NCBI GenBank assembly: GCA_020637335.1
Contig: JACJWC010000014.1
Span: forward strand, 62,001 to 126,000
DNA length: 64,000 bases
Direction: 5' to 3'
From: Acidobacteriota bacterium
GTDB taxonomy: Bacteria > Acidobacteriota > Holophagae > Acanthopleuribacterales > Acanthopleuribacteraceae
Shown: positions 26,432 through 35,449 of the stretch, piece by piece
Layout: every line of letters starts with the position of its first letter
Position numbering within the stretch: position 1 is the first letter of the stretch
The notes under the pieces: generated by a model
Told to the model about the DNA's origin: nothing
Database searches by the model: none
Seen by the model: only the letters and a program-made list of their open reading frames with translations
Translations under genes and position numbers: made by a program

Positions 26432-29353
26432 ATGGCCATTAGGGTATATCAAATTGCAAAGGAGTTTGCCACCACGCCAGAGGCGGTGATGGCGATTCTG
26501 AAGGATGCTGGGCTGAACGTTGGTTCGGCTACTGCTCCTCTGGATCAACACGCCATCCACACTGTTCGGGCGCGATTGGGCAAAGTCCAAATCACCCTAG
26601 TTGAAGGCGAACACGTCCAAACCGAGACCCATGAACCGGAAAAAGGTTCAGTGGAAAAACCCGCTAAACCCAAAACCCGCAAGAAAAAGGCATCTGAGCC
26701 GGAACCACCTGCACCCATGCAGTCGATGAAAGTTCGGGTTATCAAGTCCCGCCACGATGAAGAGGGCGAAGTTAAAGAAGAAGCAGAAGCCAAAGAAGAA
26801 TCGACACCAGAACCTGTCGAAGACAAACCCAAATTGAAGCCGCCCCTTGCCCGTCCGCCACGACCCTTGCGCAGACCTGCCGATTTGCAGGCGCGCATCG
26901 AGAAAATTCACAAAATTGCCGAGGCGCGCAGTGGCGATGGCAGCGAAGAACAAAAGCCGCCCGTTGCAGCCGAAACTCGGCCCGAAGTCCGCGAGCAGCG
27001 CCGACCGGATCGGCCTCAGCGCGAACGACCCAGCGAAGATCGCCAAGGTCAACCCAGTGGTCCTGCACGTCCCTATCAGCGCGGGCCTCAGCAAGGTGGC
27101 CCGGGTGGTCCTGGTGGACCTCGACCCTATAATCGCGAAGGTGGCTATCGCAGCGATGGCGACCGTCAAGGGCGTCCGCCTGGCGGTGGCGATCGTTACC
27201 AAGGCAATCGCCCGGGTGGGCAACAACAACGCCCTTATGGCGATCGTCGACCTGGCGGGCCCGGTGGCCCAGGCGGTCCTGGCGGTCCCGGTGGTCCGAA
27301 TCGCGGTCGCGATAATCGCCCCCAGGGTGATCGCAATTTCCGCCGTCCCAATTCCGGTCCGGGTGGAGATCGTCAGCTGACGACCCCGGTCATCAGCGAA
27401 GAAATGAAAATGGCGCTTTCGACCGGCAGTGCGCTGGTCAATGAGAAGGGCCCCAATAAATTTAAACAGGCAGCTGCCTGGTCCTCCAACGCCAAAAAGA
27501 AAAAGAAAAAGAAACGACGTGGCGATTCCGAAGGCAAATTGTCTGAGTTGCGCGTACCCGTTAGCACCGTTCAATTGCCCGAGGAAGAACTGGGCATCAT
27601 CATGCTGAGTGAAGGTGTAACGGTTAAAGAATTGGCGGAAAAGGTCAATCGCACGGCCAAAGATGTGATCAAGCGCTTATTTGAACGCGGCATTATGGCG
27701 ACCATTAACCATGTGCTCGAAAAAGAATTGGCCATTGATTTGGCTAAAGACTTTGGTTACCTGGCTGAAATCGTCACCTTTGAAGAAGACCTTCAAATGC
27801 GCGATGAGGAAATTGCATCCCAGGATTCTCAAGACGAAGAATTGCTCGACCGCGCACCAATCGTAACCGTTATGGGTCACGTCGACCACGGGAAAACTTC
27901 CTTGTTGGATGCGATTCGGACAACCCGCGTGGCCAGTGGTGAAGCGGGTGGCATTACCCAGCATATCGGCGCTTATTCGGTTCAGTGCCAGGGCAAAGAT
28001 ATTGTGTTCCTGGATACGCCCGGTCACGAAGCGTTTACCAAAATGCGTGCACGTGGTGCGTCGGTAACCGACATCGTGGTTCTTGTGGTGGCGGCCGATG
28101 ATGGCGTTAAACCGCAGACCATTGAAGCGATTCACCATGCACGGGCTGCCAAGGTGCCCATCATTATTGCCATCAACAAGATCGATAAAGCGGAAGCGAA
28201 TCCGGACAAAGTAAAACTCATGTTGACCGAACATCAATTGGTGGTCGAAGAGTTTGGCGGCGACAGCCCCTGTTGTTTGGTTTCAGCTAAATCCAAGGTT
28301 GGGATTCAGGAACTGTTGGAAATGATTCTGCTGGTTGCTGATATTCAAAACCTTAAAGCAGCGCCCACGCGAAAGGCGCGCGGAACGGTTGTTGAAGCGG
28401 CATTGGACCGCGGACGTGGTGCGGTTGCGACCATTCTGGTTCAGGACGGAACCCTGGCTGTTGGCGACTACTTTATTGCCGGCGCAACCTACGGGAAAGT
28501 ACGTGCCATGTTAGATGATATCGGCGCGGCCATTGATCTTGCAGGTCCTTCGACCCCAGTCGAGATTTTGGGTATTCAAGAAGTGCCCATGGCAGGTGAT
28601 ACCTTCCAGGTGGTTGCCGATGAGGCGACTGCGCGTCAAATCTCCAGTTTCCGCCGCTCTAAAATGCGTGAGGAAGCTCTCCGTCGTCGCAAACACATGT
28701 CGCTTGATCAGTTGTTCTCCAAAATGAACGATGGTGAAGTCAAAGAATTACCGTTGATCATCAAATCGGACGTTCAGGGTAGTTTGGAAGGCATCATCCA
28801 CGCGCTGAACCAGATCAAAAGTGAAAAAGTTACCGTGCGTATCCTGCATCAAGGCGTCGGCAACATCAACGAAAACGATGTGCTGCTTGCCATGGCTTCA
28901 GACGCCATCATCATTGGCTTCCATGTTAAAGCGGAAAAGAAAGCCCAGGAATTGGCAGAGCGTGAAGAAATCGATATCCGCTTCCATACGGTGATTTACC
29001 AAATCGTGGAAGAAATCGAACAGGGCATGCTCGGCCTGCTGGAACCCGATTACGAACAAAATGACATTGGCCGAATTCAAGTTCGCCAGATATTCTCGAT
29101 CCCCAAACTGGGCAAGATCGCCGGTTGTTATGTGGAGTCAGGCTATGTCAAACGCGATTCGAAATTGCGTATTATTCGCGGTTCCGAAAAGATCTTCGAA
29201 GGCGAAGTTTCTGGATTGCGGCGGTTTAAGGACAGCGTAGCTGAAGTGAAATCAGGCTTTGAATGCGGTGTCAGTGTTCAGGGATTTGAGGATTTCCAAG
29301 AAGGCGATATCCTCGAAATCTATGAACTCAAAGAATTGAAGCCCGAACTGTAA
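26432..29353 (+). CDS. infB: Translation initiation factor IF-2
   Basis: IF-2 is the GTPase that brings initiator tRNA to the ribosome. The 973-residue protein has an IF2_N domain (MAIRVYQIAKEF, about 1-50), a long basic and Gly/Pro/Arg-rich linker (about 60-360), a second IF2_N-like part (about 390-450), and the GTPase domain starting with GHVDHGKTS at Gly482. DTPGHEAF and NKIDKAEANP are also present, followed by domains II-IV. The linker contains five GGP units in a row. GGAGG precedes the ATG. Confidence 0.96.
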   Translation: MAIRVYQIAKEFATTPEAVMAILKDAGLNVGSATAPLDQHAIHTVRARLGKVQITLVEGEHVQTETHEPEKGSVEKPAKPKTRKKKASEPEPPAPMQSMKVRVIKSRHDEEGEVKEEAEAKEESTPEPVEDKPKLKPPLARPPRPLRRPADLQARIEKIHKIAEARSGDGSEEQKPPVAAETRPEVREQRRPDRPQRERPSEDRQGQPSGPARPYQRGPQQGGPGGPGGPRPYNREGGYRSDGDRQGRPPGGGDRYQGNRPGGQQQRPYGDRRPGGPGGPGGPGGPGGPNRGRDNRPQGDRNFRRPNSGPGGDRQLTTPVISEEMKMALSTGSALVNEKGPNKFKQAAAWSSNAKKKKKKKRRGDSEGKLSELRVPVSTVQLPEEELGIIMLSEGVTVKELAEKVNRTAKDVIKRLFERGIMATINHVLEKELAIDLAKDFGYLAEIVTFEEDLQMRDEEIASQDSQDEELLDRAPIVTVMGHVDHGKTSLLDAIRTTRVASGEAGGITQHIGAYSVQCQGKDIVFLDTPGHEAFTKMRARGASVTDIVVLVVAADDGVKPQTIEAIHHARAAKVPIIIAINKIDKAEANPDKVKLMLTEHQLVVEEFGGDSPCCLVSAKSKVGIQELLEMILLVADIQNLKAAPTRKARGTVVEAALDRGRGAVATILVQDGTLAVGDYFIAGATYGKVRAMLDDIGAAIDLAGPSTPVEILGIQEVPMAGDTFQVVADEATARQISSFRRSKMREEALRRRKHMSLDQLFSKMNDGEVKELPLIIKSDVQGSLEGIIHALNQIKSEKVTVRILHQGVGNINENDVLLAMASDAIIIGFHVKAEKKAQELAEREEIDIRFHTVIYQIVEEIEQGMLGLLEPDYEQNDIGRIQVRQIFSIPKLGKIAGCYVESGYVKRDSKLRIIRGSEKIFEGEVSGLRRFKDSVAEVKSGFECGVSVQGFEDFQEGDILEIYELKELKPEL
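27251..27298 (+). repeat. GGP-coding tandem repeat inside infB
   Basis: Five consecutive Gly-Gly-Pro codon triplets with varied third bases lie in the IF-2 linker. The varied codons suggest selection on the protein, not recent slippage. Confidence 0.7.
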
Positions 29354-29366
29354 GCCGAGGTGAATG

Positions 29367-29726
29367 ATGAGTGTTCGATCAGATGTCGTCAGTGAGCAGA
29401 TTCGCCAGTTGGTAAGTTCGGCTGTCCATTTTGAATTGCGTGACCCGCGCTTACAGGATGTCACGATAACCCGGGTCAAGGTCAGTCCTGACCTTCAATT
29501 TGCCGATATCCGATTTGCCAGCTTAACTGAGGAACGCGACCCGAATCTGGTATTGACCGGCTTGAACAAGGCAAAAGGCGCCTTGAAACGCTACGTTGCC
29601 CAGCGGCTCAAATTGCGCAAAATTCCCGAGTTTCGTTTTCACGTCGATGAGGACTTGATTGCAGAACAGCGCATCGGGGAGTTGCTGAAGGACTTACACG
29701 TTCCCGATGAACCCAGCGCCGATTGA
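29367..29726 (+). CDS. rbfA: Ribosome-binding factor A
   Basis: RbfA assists 16S rRNA 5'-end maturation on the 30S subunit. The 119-residue protein has the family's start SVRSDVVSEQIRQLVSS and the single KH-like domain with DPRLQDVTITRVKVSPDLQFADI cut here to VTITRVKVSPDLQ. ATG at 29367 is preferred to the ATG three bases earlier because the distance to GAGG is better. truB overlaps its end by 20 bases. Confidence 0.93.
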   Translation: MSVRSDVVSEQIRQLVSSAVHFELRDPRLQDVTITRVKVSPDLQFADIRFASLTEERDPNLVLTGLNKAKGALKRYVAQRLKLRKIPEFRFHVDEDLIAEQRIGELLKDLHVPDEPSAD

Positions 29727-30597
29727 GTCCAGCAGTATTGGCTTTTTCGCCCTCGACAAACCGATAGGTGCCAGTTCTCATGACATGGTCGCGTCTTGTC
29801 GCCGTGTTCTCCCGCGGGGAACCAAGGTCGGTCATGGCGGAACGCTTGATCCCTTTGCTCAAGGTGTGCTGGTAATTGGCGTTGGCAAAGCCACCCGGTT
29901 CTTTGATCGCCTGCATCGTTTCCCAAAAACCTATGCTGCCGTGATTCGGCTCGGTCTGCTCACCGATAGTTTGGACCTCACAGGAACGGTCCTTTCGAGC
30001 CAACCCGTTCCATCCATCGACCAAGCTCAATTGGATTTGGTGGCGTCGCGTTTTGTGGGTGAATTGTCCCAAATGCCACCTGCGTTTAGTGCCAAAAAAG
30101 TGGATGGTGTACGTGCCTATCAAATGGCGCGAAAGGGTCAGGACGTGGTTCTGCGTCCGCAACAAATCCGAATTGACCAGTTAGAGCTCCGGCTTTTAGA
30201 CGCTGAGCACTTGCAATTGACCGTTACCTGTTCAACAGGGACCTATGTTCGTTGTTTGGGTCGCGATATTGCCGAGGCGTTTGGGACGGTGGGTCATTTG
30301 GTTGAATTGGTGCGTGAATCGGTCGGACCTTTTGAACGAATCAGCGCCCTGAACCCAGCACAATTTGACCGGGACCAGATCCTTCAAGGGCTAATTCCGA
30401 TCCACCAAGTCTTCCCTGAACTTGCTCAAATCCAGCTGAGCCGGGAAGATTACGAGCACCTGTTAAATGGTCGGCCCTTTTCCGCTCCGAACTTGCCGCC
30501 TGAATTTTTGGCTCAATTCGAAGCGGAAGAAGGACCGCGCCTCTTTTATTGCAAAGCTGATGGCGAACTTGGCCGGGTTATTTTCCGCTGTTTCTAA
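29707..30597 (+). CDS. truB: tRNA pseudouridine(55) synthase
   Basis: TruB makes pseudouridine 55 in the T loop of tRNAs. The 296-residue protein has the family opening GFFALDKPIGASSHDMV, the catalytic aspartate motif GHGGTLDPFAQGVL, and the CSTGTYVRCLGRDIAEAFG segment cut here to STGTYVRCLGRDIAE. It overlaps the end of rbfA, the usual neighbour. Its last four bases overlap the convergent gene at 30594. Confidence 0.95.
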   Translation: MNPAPIESSSIGFFALDKPIGASSHDMVASCRRVLPRGTKVGHGGTLDPFAQGVLVIGVGKATRFFDRLHRFPKTYAAVIRLGLLTDSLDLTGTVLSSQPVPSIDQAQLDLVASRFVGELSQMPPAFSAKKVDGVRAYQMARKGQDVVLRPQQIRIDQLELRLLDAEHLQLTVTCSTGTYVRCLGRDIAEAFGTVGHLVELVRESVGPFERISALNPAQFDRDQILQGLIPIHQVFPELAQIQLSREDYEHLLNGRPFSAPNLPPEFLAQFEAEEGPRLFYCKADGELGRVIFRCF

Positions 30598-31016
30598 GGC
30601 TTGCCTTGACCGACCTGCCACAAAACTTGAACGATCTTCCAATCGTCCCCAATTTTGGCCAAGTTGATCAGGTCGTAAAAGCCGTCCGATTGAGCGAAGA
30701 CAATCGCAATCTCTTTGTTCTGAAACAAGATTTCGGGCGCTTGATGACCTTTCCCTTTAACCCATTCCTGATTGATGTGAGTGACCGAAATCAGCTCTTC
30801 AGCGGTCATCACCTCTAAAAATGGAGCTTGACCTGGTTTGCCAGTCTTCACCCTGAATTTGACTAAATTCGGGTGCAGTGCCATTTTCATTTTGGCGGGA
30901 TCGGAATCAAACCAACCATCCAAATAGCCCAAAACAGCTTTTTGGATTGCCGCTGAATCGCCTGCAGCGGGTGGATCCTGAAACAAACACAGCATGATAC
31001 TCAAACAAATCAGCAT
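30594..31016 (-). CDS. Secreted NTF2-like (lumazine-binding type) protein
   Basis: The 140-residue protein has a short signal peptide (MLICLSIMLCLF) and one NTF2-like domain, with the opening AIQKAVLGYLDGWFDSD, the ALHPNLVKF strand and the end DDWKIVQVLWQV typical of putative lumazine-binding or SnoaL-like proteins. The ATG at 31016 follows GGGAGGT. It is convergent with truB. The ligand is unknown. Confidence 0.7.
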   Translation of the reverse strand: MLICLSIMLCLFQDPPAAGDSAAIQKAVLGYLDGWFDSDPAKMKMALHPNLVKFRVKTGKPGQAPFLEVMTAEELISVTHINQEWVKGKGHQAPEILFQNKEIAIVFAQSDGFYDLINLAKIGDDWKIVQVLWQVGQGKP

Positions 31017-31108
31017 ACGCACCTCCCTGGATATTATTGCTTTGAACGGGAAACTCTTTTGCGGGTTTCAAAAGTGCAGATCCATGGCCACTTTTGGCCG
31101 ATCGGGCA

Positions 31109-31137
31109 TTGAGAATCGCGGCAATTTATGCGATAAA
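31109..31137 (+). promoter_or_regulatory. Possible promoter of the hbd operon
   Basis: TTGAGA at 31109-31114 and GATAAA at 31132-31137 are spaced by 17 bases, 5/6 and 4/6 matches. The hbd start lies 80 bases downstream. Confidence 0.35.
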
Positions 31138-31217
31138 AGGCCAGCGAGACAATATACTGAGTCAGCCCCATTCCATTTATCTTTGGGCATCAGTCAAACA
31201 GGAAAGGTGGGAAGATC

Positions 31218-32072
31218 ATGCAAACGATTCAGAAGATAGGTGTGGTTGGATCAGGTACGATGGGCAACGGGATTGCGCACGTGTTTGCCCAAGCCGGTTA
31301 TGGCGTCGTCCTCAACGATTTGCGTGAAGATTTGCTGGAAAAGGCCTTGGCTACGATTGGCAAAAACCTGCAACGCGGGGTGGATAAAGGGCGCATGCAA
31401 GCTTCAGAAAAGGAGCAAATTTTGCAGCGCATCCAAATCGATACCCAACTTGAAAATTTAGGCGATTGTGACCTGGTGGTTGAAGCAATTTCCGAGAACC
31501 TGACCTGGAAGACGGATCTATTCAAGAAGCTCGATGCCAATTTACAGCCCCATGCAATCCTTGCTTCCAATACCTCATCCATTTCGATTACCAAATTAGC
31601 TGCCGTTACCCAGCGACCGGATCGCTTTATCGGCATGCACTTTATGAATCCGGTTCCCGTGATGGTATTGGTGGAAGTGATCCGTGGCATTGCCACCAGC
31701 GATGAAACCGCTCAAGTCATTTCGGACTTGACCCAAAAACTGGGTAAAACCCCGGTTGAAGTAAACGATTACCCCGGTTTTATTGCCAACCGCATTTTAT
31801 TACCAATGATCAATGAAGCCGTCTATGCCTTGTATGAAGGCGTGGCCACCGCAGAGGCGATCGATTCGATCATGAAGCTGGGCATGAACCACCCCATGGG
31901 GCCCTTAACCCTGGCCGATTTCATCGGCTTGGACACGTGTCTGGCGATTATGCGCGTCCTGCATGATGGGTTAGGCGATTCCAAATACCGTCCGTGTCCG
32001 CTGCTGGTCAAAATGGTGGATGCCGGTTATCTCGGCCGCAAGTCGGGACGCGGCTTTTATACTTACACCTGA
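31218..32072 (+). CDS. hbd: 3-hydroxyacyl-CoA (3-hydroxybutyryl-CoA) dehydrogenase
   Basis: This NAD(P)-dependent enzyme oxidises L-3-hydroxyacyl-CoA, or runs in reverse in butyrate-type pathways. The 284-residue protein matches the stand-alone short form. It has the Rossmann motif GVVGSGTMGNGIAHVFA, the LASNTSSISIT segment with catalytic Ser/Asn, and the catalytic His in IGMHFMNPVP. The C-terminal domain has NRILLPMINEA and NHPMGPL. It heads an operon with a zinc-ribbon protein and the AtuA pair, which suggests catabolism of acids through CoA thioesters. Confidence 0.92.
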   Translation: MQTIQKIGVVGSGTMGNGIAHVFAQAGYGVVLNDLREDLLEKALATIGKNLQRGVDKGRMQASEKEQILQRIQIDTQLENLGDCDLVVEAISENLTWKTDLFKKLDANLQPHAILASNTSSISITKLAAVTQRPDRFIGMHFMNPVPVMVLVEVIRGIATSDETAQVISDLTQKLGKTPVEVNDYPGFIANRILLPMINEAVYALYEGVATAEAIDSIMKLGMNHPMGPLTLADFIGLDTCLAIMRVLHDGLGDSKYRPCPLLVKMVDAGYLGRKSGRGFYTYT

Positions 32073-32081
32073 GGTGATGCC

Positions 32082-32870
32082 TTGAAACCTAAAGAACCGG
32101 CCAAAACGCGTGTGATCAAGGCCCAGGATGTGTCCCCTTTAAAGCCGGGCGTCATTGCGCTCACGGATGGCAAGGGGAAAACGGTTTATAAGGTGTCTTG
32201 TGACCATTGCGATGCGATTGCGCAGACCTATCGCGAACCGCATCGCGATGATTTGGTTCTGTGTTCGGTCTGCAAAAAAGTAGAAATGCTCGGTCGACCG
32301 GAAACGGAAGTCACCTATGAAAGAGGCCGACCCGTTTATCGCACGCCGTGTGACTTATGTGGCCGAGTTTCTGCTTCGAAATTTTTCCCCAACCGCGATA
32401 AACCTTTTTATTGTATGCCTTGCAAGCACAAGCAGAGAGAACAAGCGCAAATCCCAACTGCAGCAGAGCCAAACGTGGCCGCGCCGGAGGCTTCTATTCC
32501 AGTCGTTGCGCCCGTCCCTGTAGAACCTGAAACGGAGCCAACCCAGCCTGTGTCCAGCGAAAATCGGCGCTATTCGGTTCATTGTGCAAAGTGCGCCAAG
32601 GTTTTGGAGTTAGGGTTTCAACCTAAAGCAGGTGAGACAATCGTGTGTCCCAGTTGCTACGGCAAGGAACAACAGCGTAAACGTCAGAAGGAATCGGGTC
32701 CACGCGTTATTTACAAGGTGGAATGCGTTTCCTGCGGCAAGGTTGAATTGTTGGACCGGGTCCCGCGCCGTCCCGATCAGGCCTTGTGCCGCAGCTGCTA
32801 CCAGGTTCGCCAGGAGAAATTGGGCTTTGCCGAGAAACCGCCCCTTCGCAAACGAGAAAGGAAGAGTTGA
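32082..32870 (+). CDS. Protein with four tandem CxxC...CxxC zinc ribbons
   Basis: I do not recognise the full protein. It is 262 residues with four similar units of about 35 residues, each reading Y-x-V-x-C-x-x-C, then about 17-20 residues with a Pro, then C-x-x-C. The units start near VYKVSCDHC, VYRTPCDLC, YSVHCAKC and IYKVECVSC. An Ala/Pro/Val-rich spacer (about 125-160) separates the first and last pairs, and the C-terminus is basic. The units resemble small zinc-ribbon domains (CxxCGK...P...YCxxC). It starts at TTG 32082, seven bases after GAGG and nine after hbd. Nucleic-acid binding is plausible but unproven. Confidence 0.6.
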   Translation: MKPKEPAKTRVIKAQDVSPLKPGVIALTDGKGKTVYKVSCDHCDAIAQTYREPHRDDLVLCSVCKKVEMLGRPETEVTYERGRPVYRTPCDLCGRVSASKFFPNRDKPFYCMPCKHKQREQAQIPTAAEPNVAAPEASIPVVAPVPVEPETEPTQPVSSENRRYSVHCAKCAKVLELGFQPKAGETIVCPSCYGKEQQRKRQKESGPRVIYKVECVSCGKVELLDRVPRRPDQALCRSCYQVRQEKLGFAEKPPLRKRERKS

Positions 32871-32873
32871 TTC

Positions 32874-34220
32874 ATGCGCACCATAAGAATTGGAAACGGA
32901 CAAGGCTTTTGGGGAGACAGCATTGATGCTCCTGTGAATTTGCTGCGCCAGGGTCCCATCGATTACATCACCCTCGATTATTTGGCGGAAGTAACGCTTT
33001 CGATCATGCAACGTCAGAAAATGAAGGATCCGAGTAAAGGCTATGCCACCGATTTTGTGGCTTTTATCGACCGGGTTCTACCGGAGTTGGTCTCCAAAAA
33101 CGTCAAAGTAATTGCCAATGCGGGTGGGGTGAATCCCGAAGCCTGCCGCCAAGCACTGCTCGCTGTAGCCAAAAAACACGGGATTTCCGGTCTGAAAATT
33201 GGCATTGTTACCGGAGATGACATCCTGGATGACCTGAACGCCTACCGCCAAAAAGGCCAGGTTTTTGCCCATATGGAAACAGGCGAAAGCCTTTTTGCAG
33301 AGGAGCGCGCGATTCTGGCTGCCAACGTCTACATGCCCACGGCGGGCATCGCTGAAGCCTTGCGACAAGGTGCTCAAATTGTAGTCACGGGTCGCTGCAC
33401 GGATCCGGGCCTGACCTTGGCGCCGCTGATGTACGAATTTGGGTGGCACACCGCAGATCAATTGGCTTTGGGTACGGTTGCTGGTCATATTCTGGAATGT
33501 GGTGCCCAGGCAACCGGTGGCAATTTCACGCGCTGGTGGGAAGTCCCGGATATGGTCAATATTGGTTATCCGATCGCTGAGGTCAGCGAGGATGGAACCG
33601 TGATCATTACCAAACACGAGACATCGGGCGGTTTGGTTACTGTGGCCACCGTCTCTGAGCAGTTGCTATATGAAATGGGCGACCCCAAAGCCTATATCAC
33701 GCCGGACTGTGTAGCCGATTTTTCTTCCATTCAATTGAGTCAGGCAGGTGAAAACTGCGTGCGTGTTTCTGGGGTGCGCGGTATGCAACACACCCCTTTC
33801 CTCAAAGTTTCCATTTCCATTTCGGATGGATATAAAGCCGCTGGTCAATTGACGATTTCGGGTCCACAGGCCTATGAAAAGGCTCAGAAATGCGCAGAAC
33901 TGGTTTGGGGCAGACTCAAGCAGTCCGGCTTCACCTATGAAGAAACATTGACCGAATACTTGGGGCAGGGTGTTTGTCACGCCGGCATGGTCCAATCGCC
34001 GGATGCGCCTGAAATCGTGTTACGGCTGGGCGTGAAGGACCACGACTACAAAAAAGTGGATCGGTTTGGCAAGGAACTGGCGCCTTTGGTTACCAGTGGA
34101 CCTCCGGGCGTGACCGGTTTTGCGGGTGGACGACCCAAACCTGCAGAAATCGTGGCTTATTGGCCGGCCTTAATGGCGCGTGAGTGGGTGAATCAGACCG
34201 TTTCGGTCCAGGAGGTATAA
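32874..34220 (+). CDS. AtuA-family protein (DUF1446)
   Basis: The 448-residue protein matches the DUF1446 domain of AtuA, a protein linked to acyclic terpene or related acid breakdown in Pseudomonas. Typical segments are IRIGNGQGFWGDSIDAP, IANAGGVNPEACR, VVTGRCTDPGLTLAPL and ECGAQATGGNF. Its biochemical activity is unknown. It follows the zinc-ribbon gene by three bases and is followed two bases later by a small gene for the domain that in many homologues is fused to its C-terminus. Confidence 0.85.
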   Translation: MRTIRIGNGQGFWGDSIDAPVNLLRQGPIDYITLDYLAEVTLSIMQRQKMKDPSKGYATDFVAFIDRVLPELVSKNVKVIANAGGVNPEACRQALLAVAKKHGISGLKIGIVTGDDILDDLNAYRQKGQVFAHMETGESLFAEERAILAANVYMPTAGIAEALRQGAQIVVTGRCTDPGLTLAPLMYEFGWHTADQLALGTVAGHILECGAQATGGNFTRWWEVPDMVNIGYPIAEVSEDGTVIITKHETSGGLVTVATVSEQLLYEMGDPKAYITPDCVADFSSIQLSQAGENCVRVSGVRGMQHTPFLKVSISISDGYKAAGQLTISGPQAYEKAQKCAELVWGRLKQSGFTYEETLTEYLGQGVCHAGMVQSPDAPEIVLRLGVKDHDYKKVDRFGKELAPLVTSGPPGVTGFAGGRPKPAEIVAYWPALMAREWVNQTVSVQEV

Positions 34221-34222
34221 GC

Positions 34223-34555
34223 ATGAAACGAGTACGCCTGAGCGAAATCGCCCACGCGCGGTCTGGAGACAAAGGCCGTGGCAGTAATGTGGGATTAATT
34301 GCAGATACACCAGAAGGTTTTGCCCTTATCCAAGCGCAGGTCACCGCAGAACGGGTTAAAGCCCATTTTGCGGCGATCAATTTGGGTGAAGTGGATCGTT
34401 ATGAAGTACCCAATTTGTTAGCGCTCAATTTCATCTTGCACGATAGTTTGGGCGGCGGTGGAACCGAATCGGTCAAAACGGATGCACAGGGGAAAACCCA
34501 TGGTATGGCCCTTTTGCGCATGGAAATTGACGTCCCGGACGACTTTAAAGCCTAA
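34223..34555 (+). CDS. AtuA C-terminal-domain protein
   Basis: The 110-residue protein opens VRLSEIAHARSGDKGRGSN, the signature of the small domain found at the C-terminus of long AtuA-like proteins. It has YEVPNLLALNFILHDSLGGGG, cut here to NLLALNFILHDSLGGGG, near the end. The ATG at 34223 follows AGGAGG. It is almost certainly the second subunit of the upstream DUF1446 protein. Its last four bases overlap the convergent NAD kinase gene. Confidence 0.8.
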   Translation: MKRVRLSEIAHARSGDKGRGSNVGLIADTPEGFALIQAQVTAERVKAHFAAINLGEVDRYEVPNLLALNFILHDSLGGGGTESVKTDAQGKTHGMALLRMEIDVPDDFKA

Positions 34556-35409
34556 ACCTTACATTTATTGATGAAGCGCAAGGGGAACCCTTCGCGCTGT
34601 CCCCCGGTAAAGGCCAGGCGCGCCTTTTTTTGCGAGAGCCGAATTTCGGCGCGCGAAATATCGCCCTGGTCCTGACCATCACTGACCACCAGGACTTTGC
34701 GTTTAAGCGGCTCCAAAACTTCCACGTTGATCACAGTGTCCAGGGGCAACATCAAACTTTTGATCGGACACGTCCGATTGGCTGCCAACGGTGTAATCGT
34801 GAGTACGGGACAGTCGATGGACACCACGGAGCCCGTTGCGTTGTAGCTGTAAGCCGTTGAACCTAAGGGTGTTGAAACGATCACACCATCGCATAGGATG
34901 GGGTTAAAGGCGAGTGGGCGACCATTGATGGACACATTGATCTTGCAGGTTTGCACGGTCATACGTTGCAGGTAAATGTCGTTCAGGCCCAGGCCGTGGT
35001 GGACCTGACCCGAGTGGTCGTGTGCGTCGACCTCCAAAAGCGGAAAGTCCCAACAGCTGAAATGGCCTTCATGCAATTTTTTGAGCGGGTTTAACAGGCC
35101 GTGTTTGATGGAATTCATCATAAAACCCACATTGCCATAGTTAATGCCAAAAAACGGGATTTCCAGGTGGGAGAGCGGACCGGCAAAAAAGATCATGGTG
35201 CCATCCCCACCCAGAACCAAAAAAATATCGGTATCGGGATGGGGATGAATTTCTTGGGGTGGGATACCAAAAAAGACTTCGCTGATGATGCCCAAATCAT
35301 CCAGATGCTTTTGCACCTCATCACGGGCCTGGTCCAGGGTGACAGCCATTTCAGAGTTGCGCGGATCGGCCAGGATGGCGCAGCGTTTAACAGGGGAACC
35401 TTTGATCAA
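34552..35409 (-). CDS. nadK: NAD kinase
   Basis: NAD kinase phosphorylates NAD to NADP. The 285-residue protein has the GGDGT motif at 67-71, the NYGNVGFM segment, and the second motif DGVIVSTPLGSTAYSYNA typical of PpnK. It starts at TTG 35409, six bases after AAGGAG. Its end overlaps the convergent AtuA small gene by four bases. It precedes no obvious partner; the next minus-strand gene upstream ends about 40 bases away. Confidence 0.93.
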   Translation of the reverse strand: MIKGSPVKRCAILADPRNSEMAVTLDQARDEVQKHLDDLGIISEVFFGIPPQEIHPHPDTDIFLVLGGDGTMIFFAGPLSHLEIPFFGINYGNVGFMMNSIKHGLLNPLKKLHEGHFSCWDFPLLEVDAHDHSGQVHHGLGLNDIYLQRMTVQTCKINVSINGRPLAFNPILCDGVIVSTPLGSTAYSYNATGSVVSIDCPVLTITPLAANRTCPIKSLMLPLDTVINVEVLEPLKRKVLVVSDGQDQGDISRAEIRLSQKKARLAFTGGQREGFPLRFINKCKV

Positions 35410-35449
35410 AGAATGCTCCTTTGCGCCTATTCTACGCGGGCTCTGCGCG

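Noticed and set aside
26648..27574. Long open frame on the strand opposite infB, rich in Ala, Thr and Arg
   Set aside because: It mirrors the Gly/Pro/Arg linker of IF-2, has no ribosome site and no family features; infB on the other strand is certain.
31086..31099. Short inverted repeat GGCCA...TGGCC upstream of hbd
   Set aside because: Arms are only five bases and such repeats are expected by chance at this base composition.
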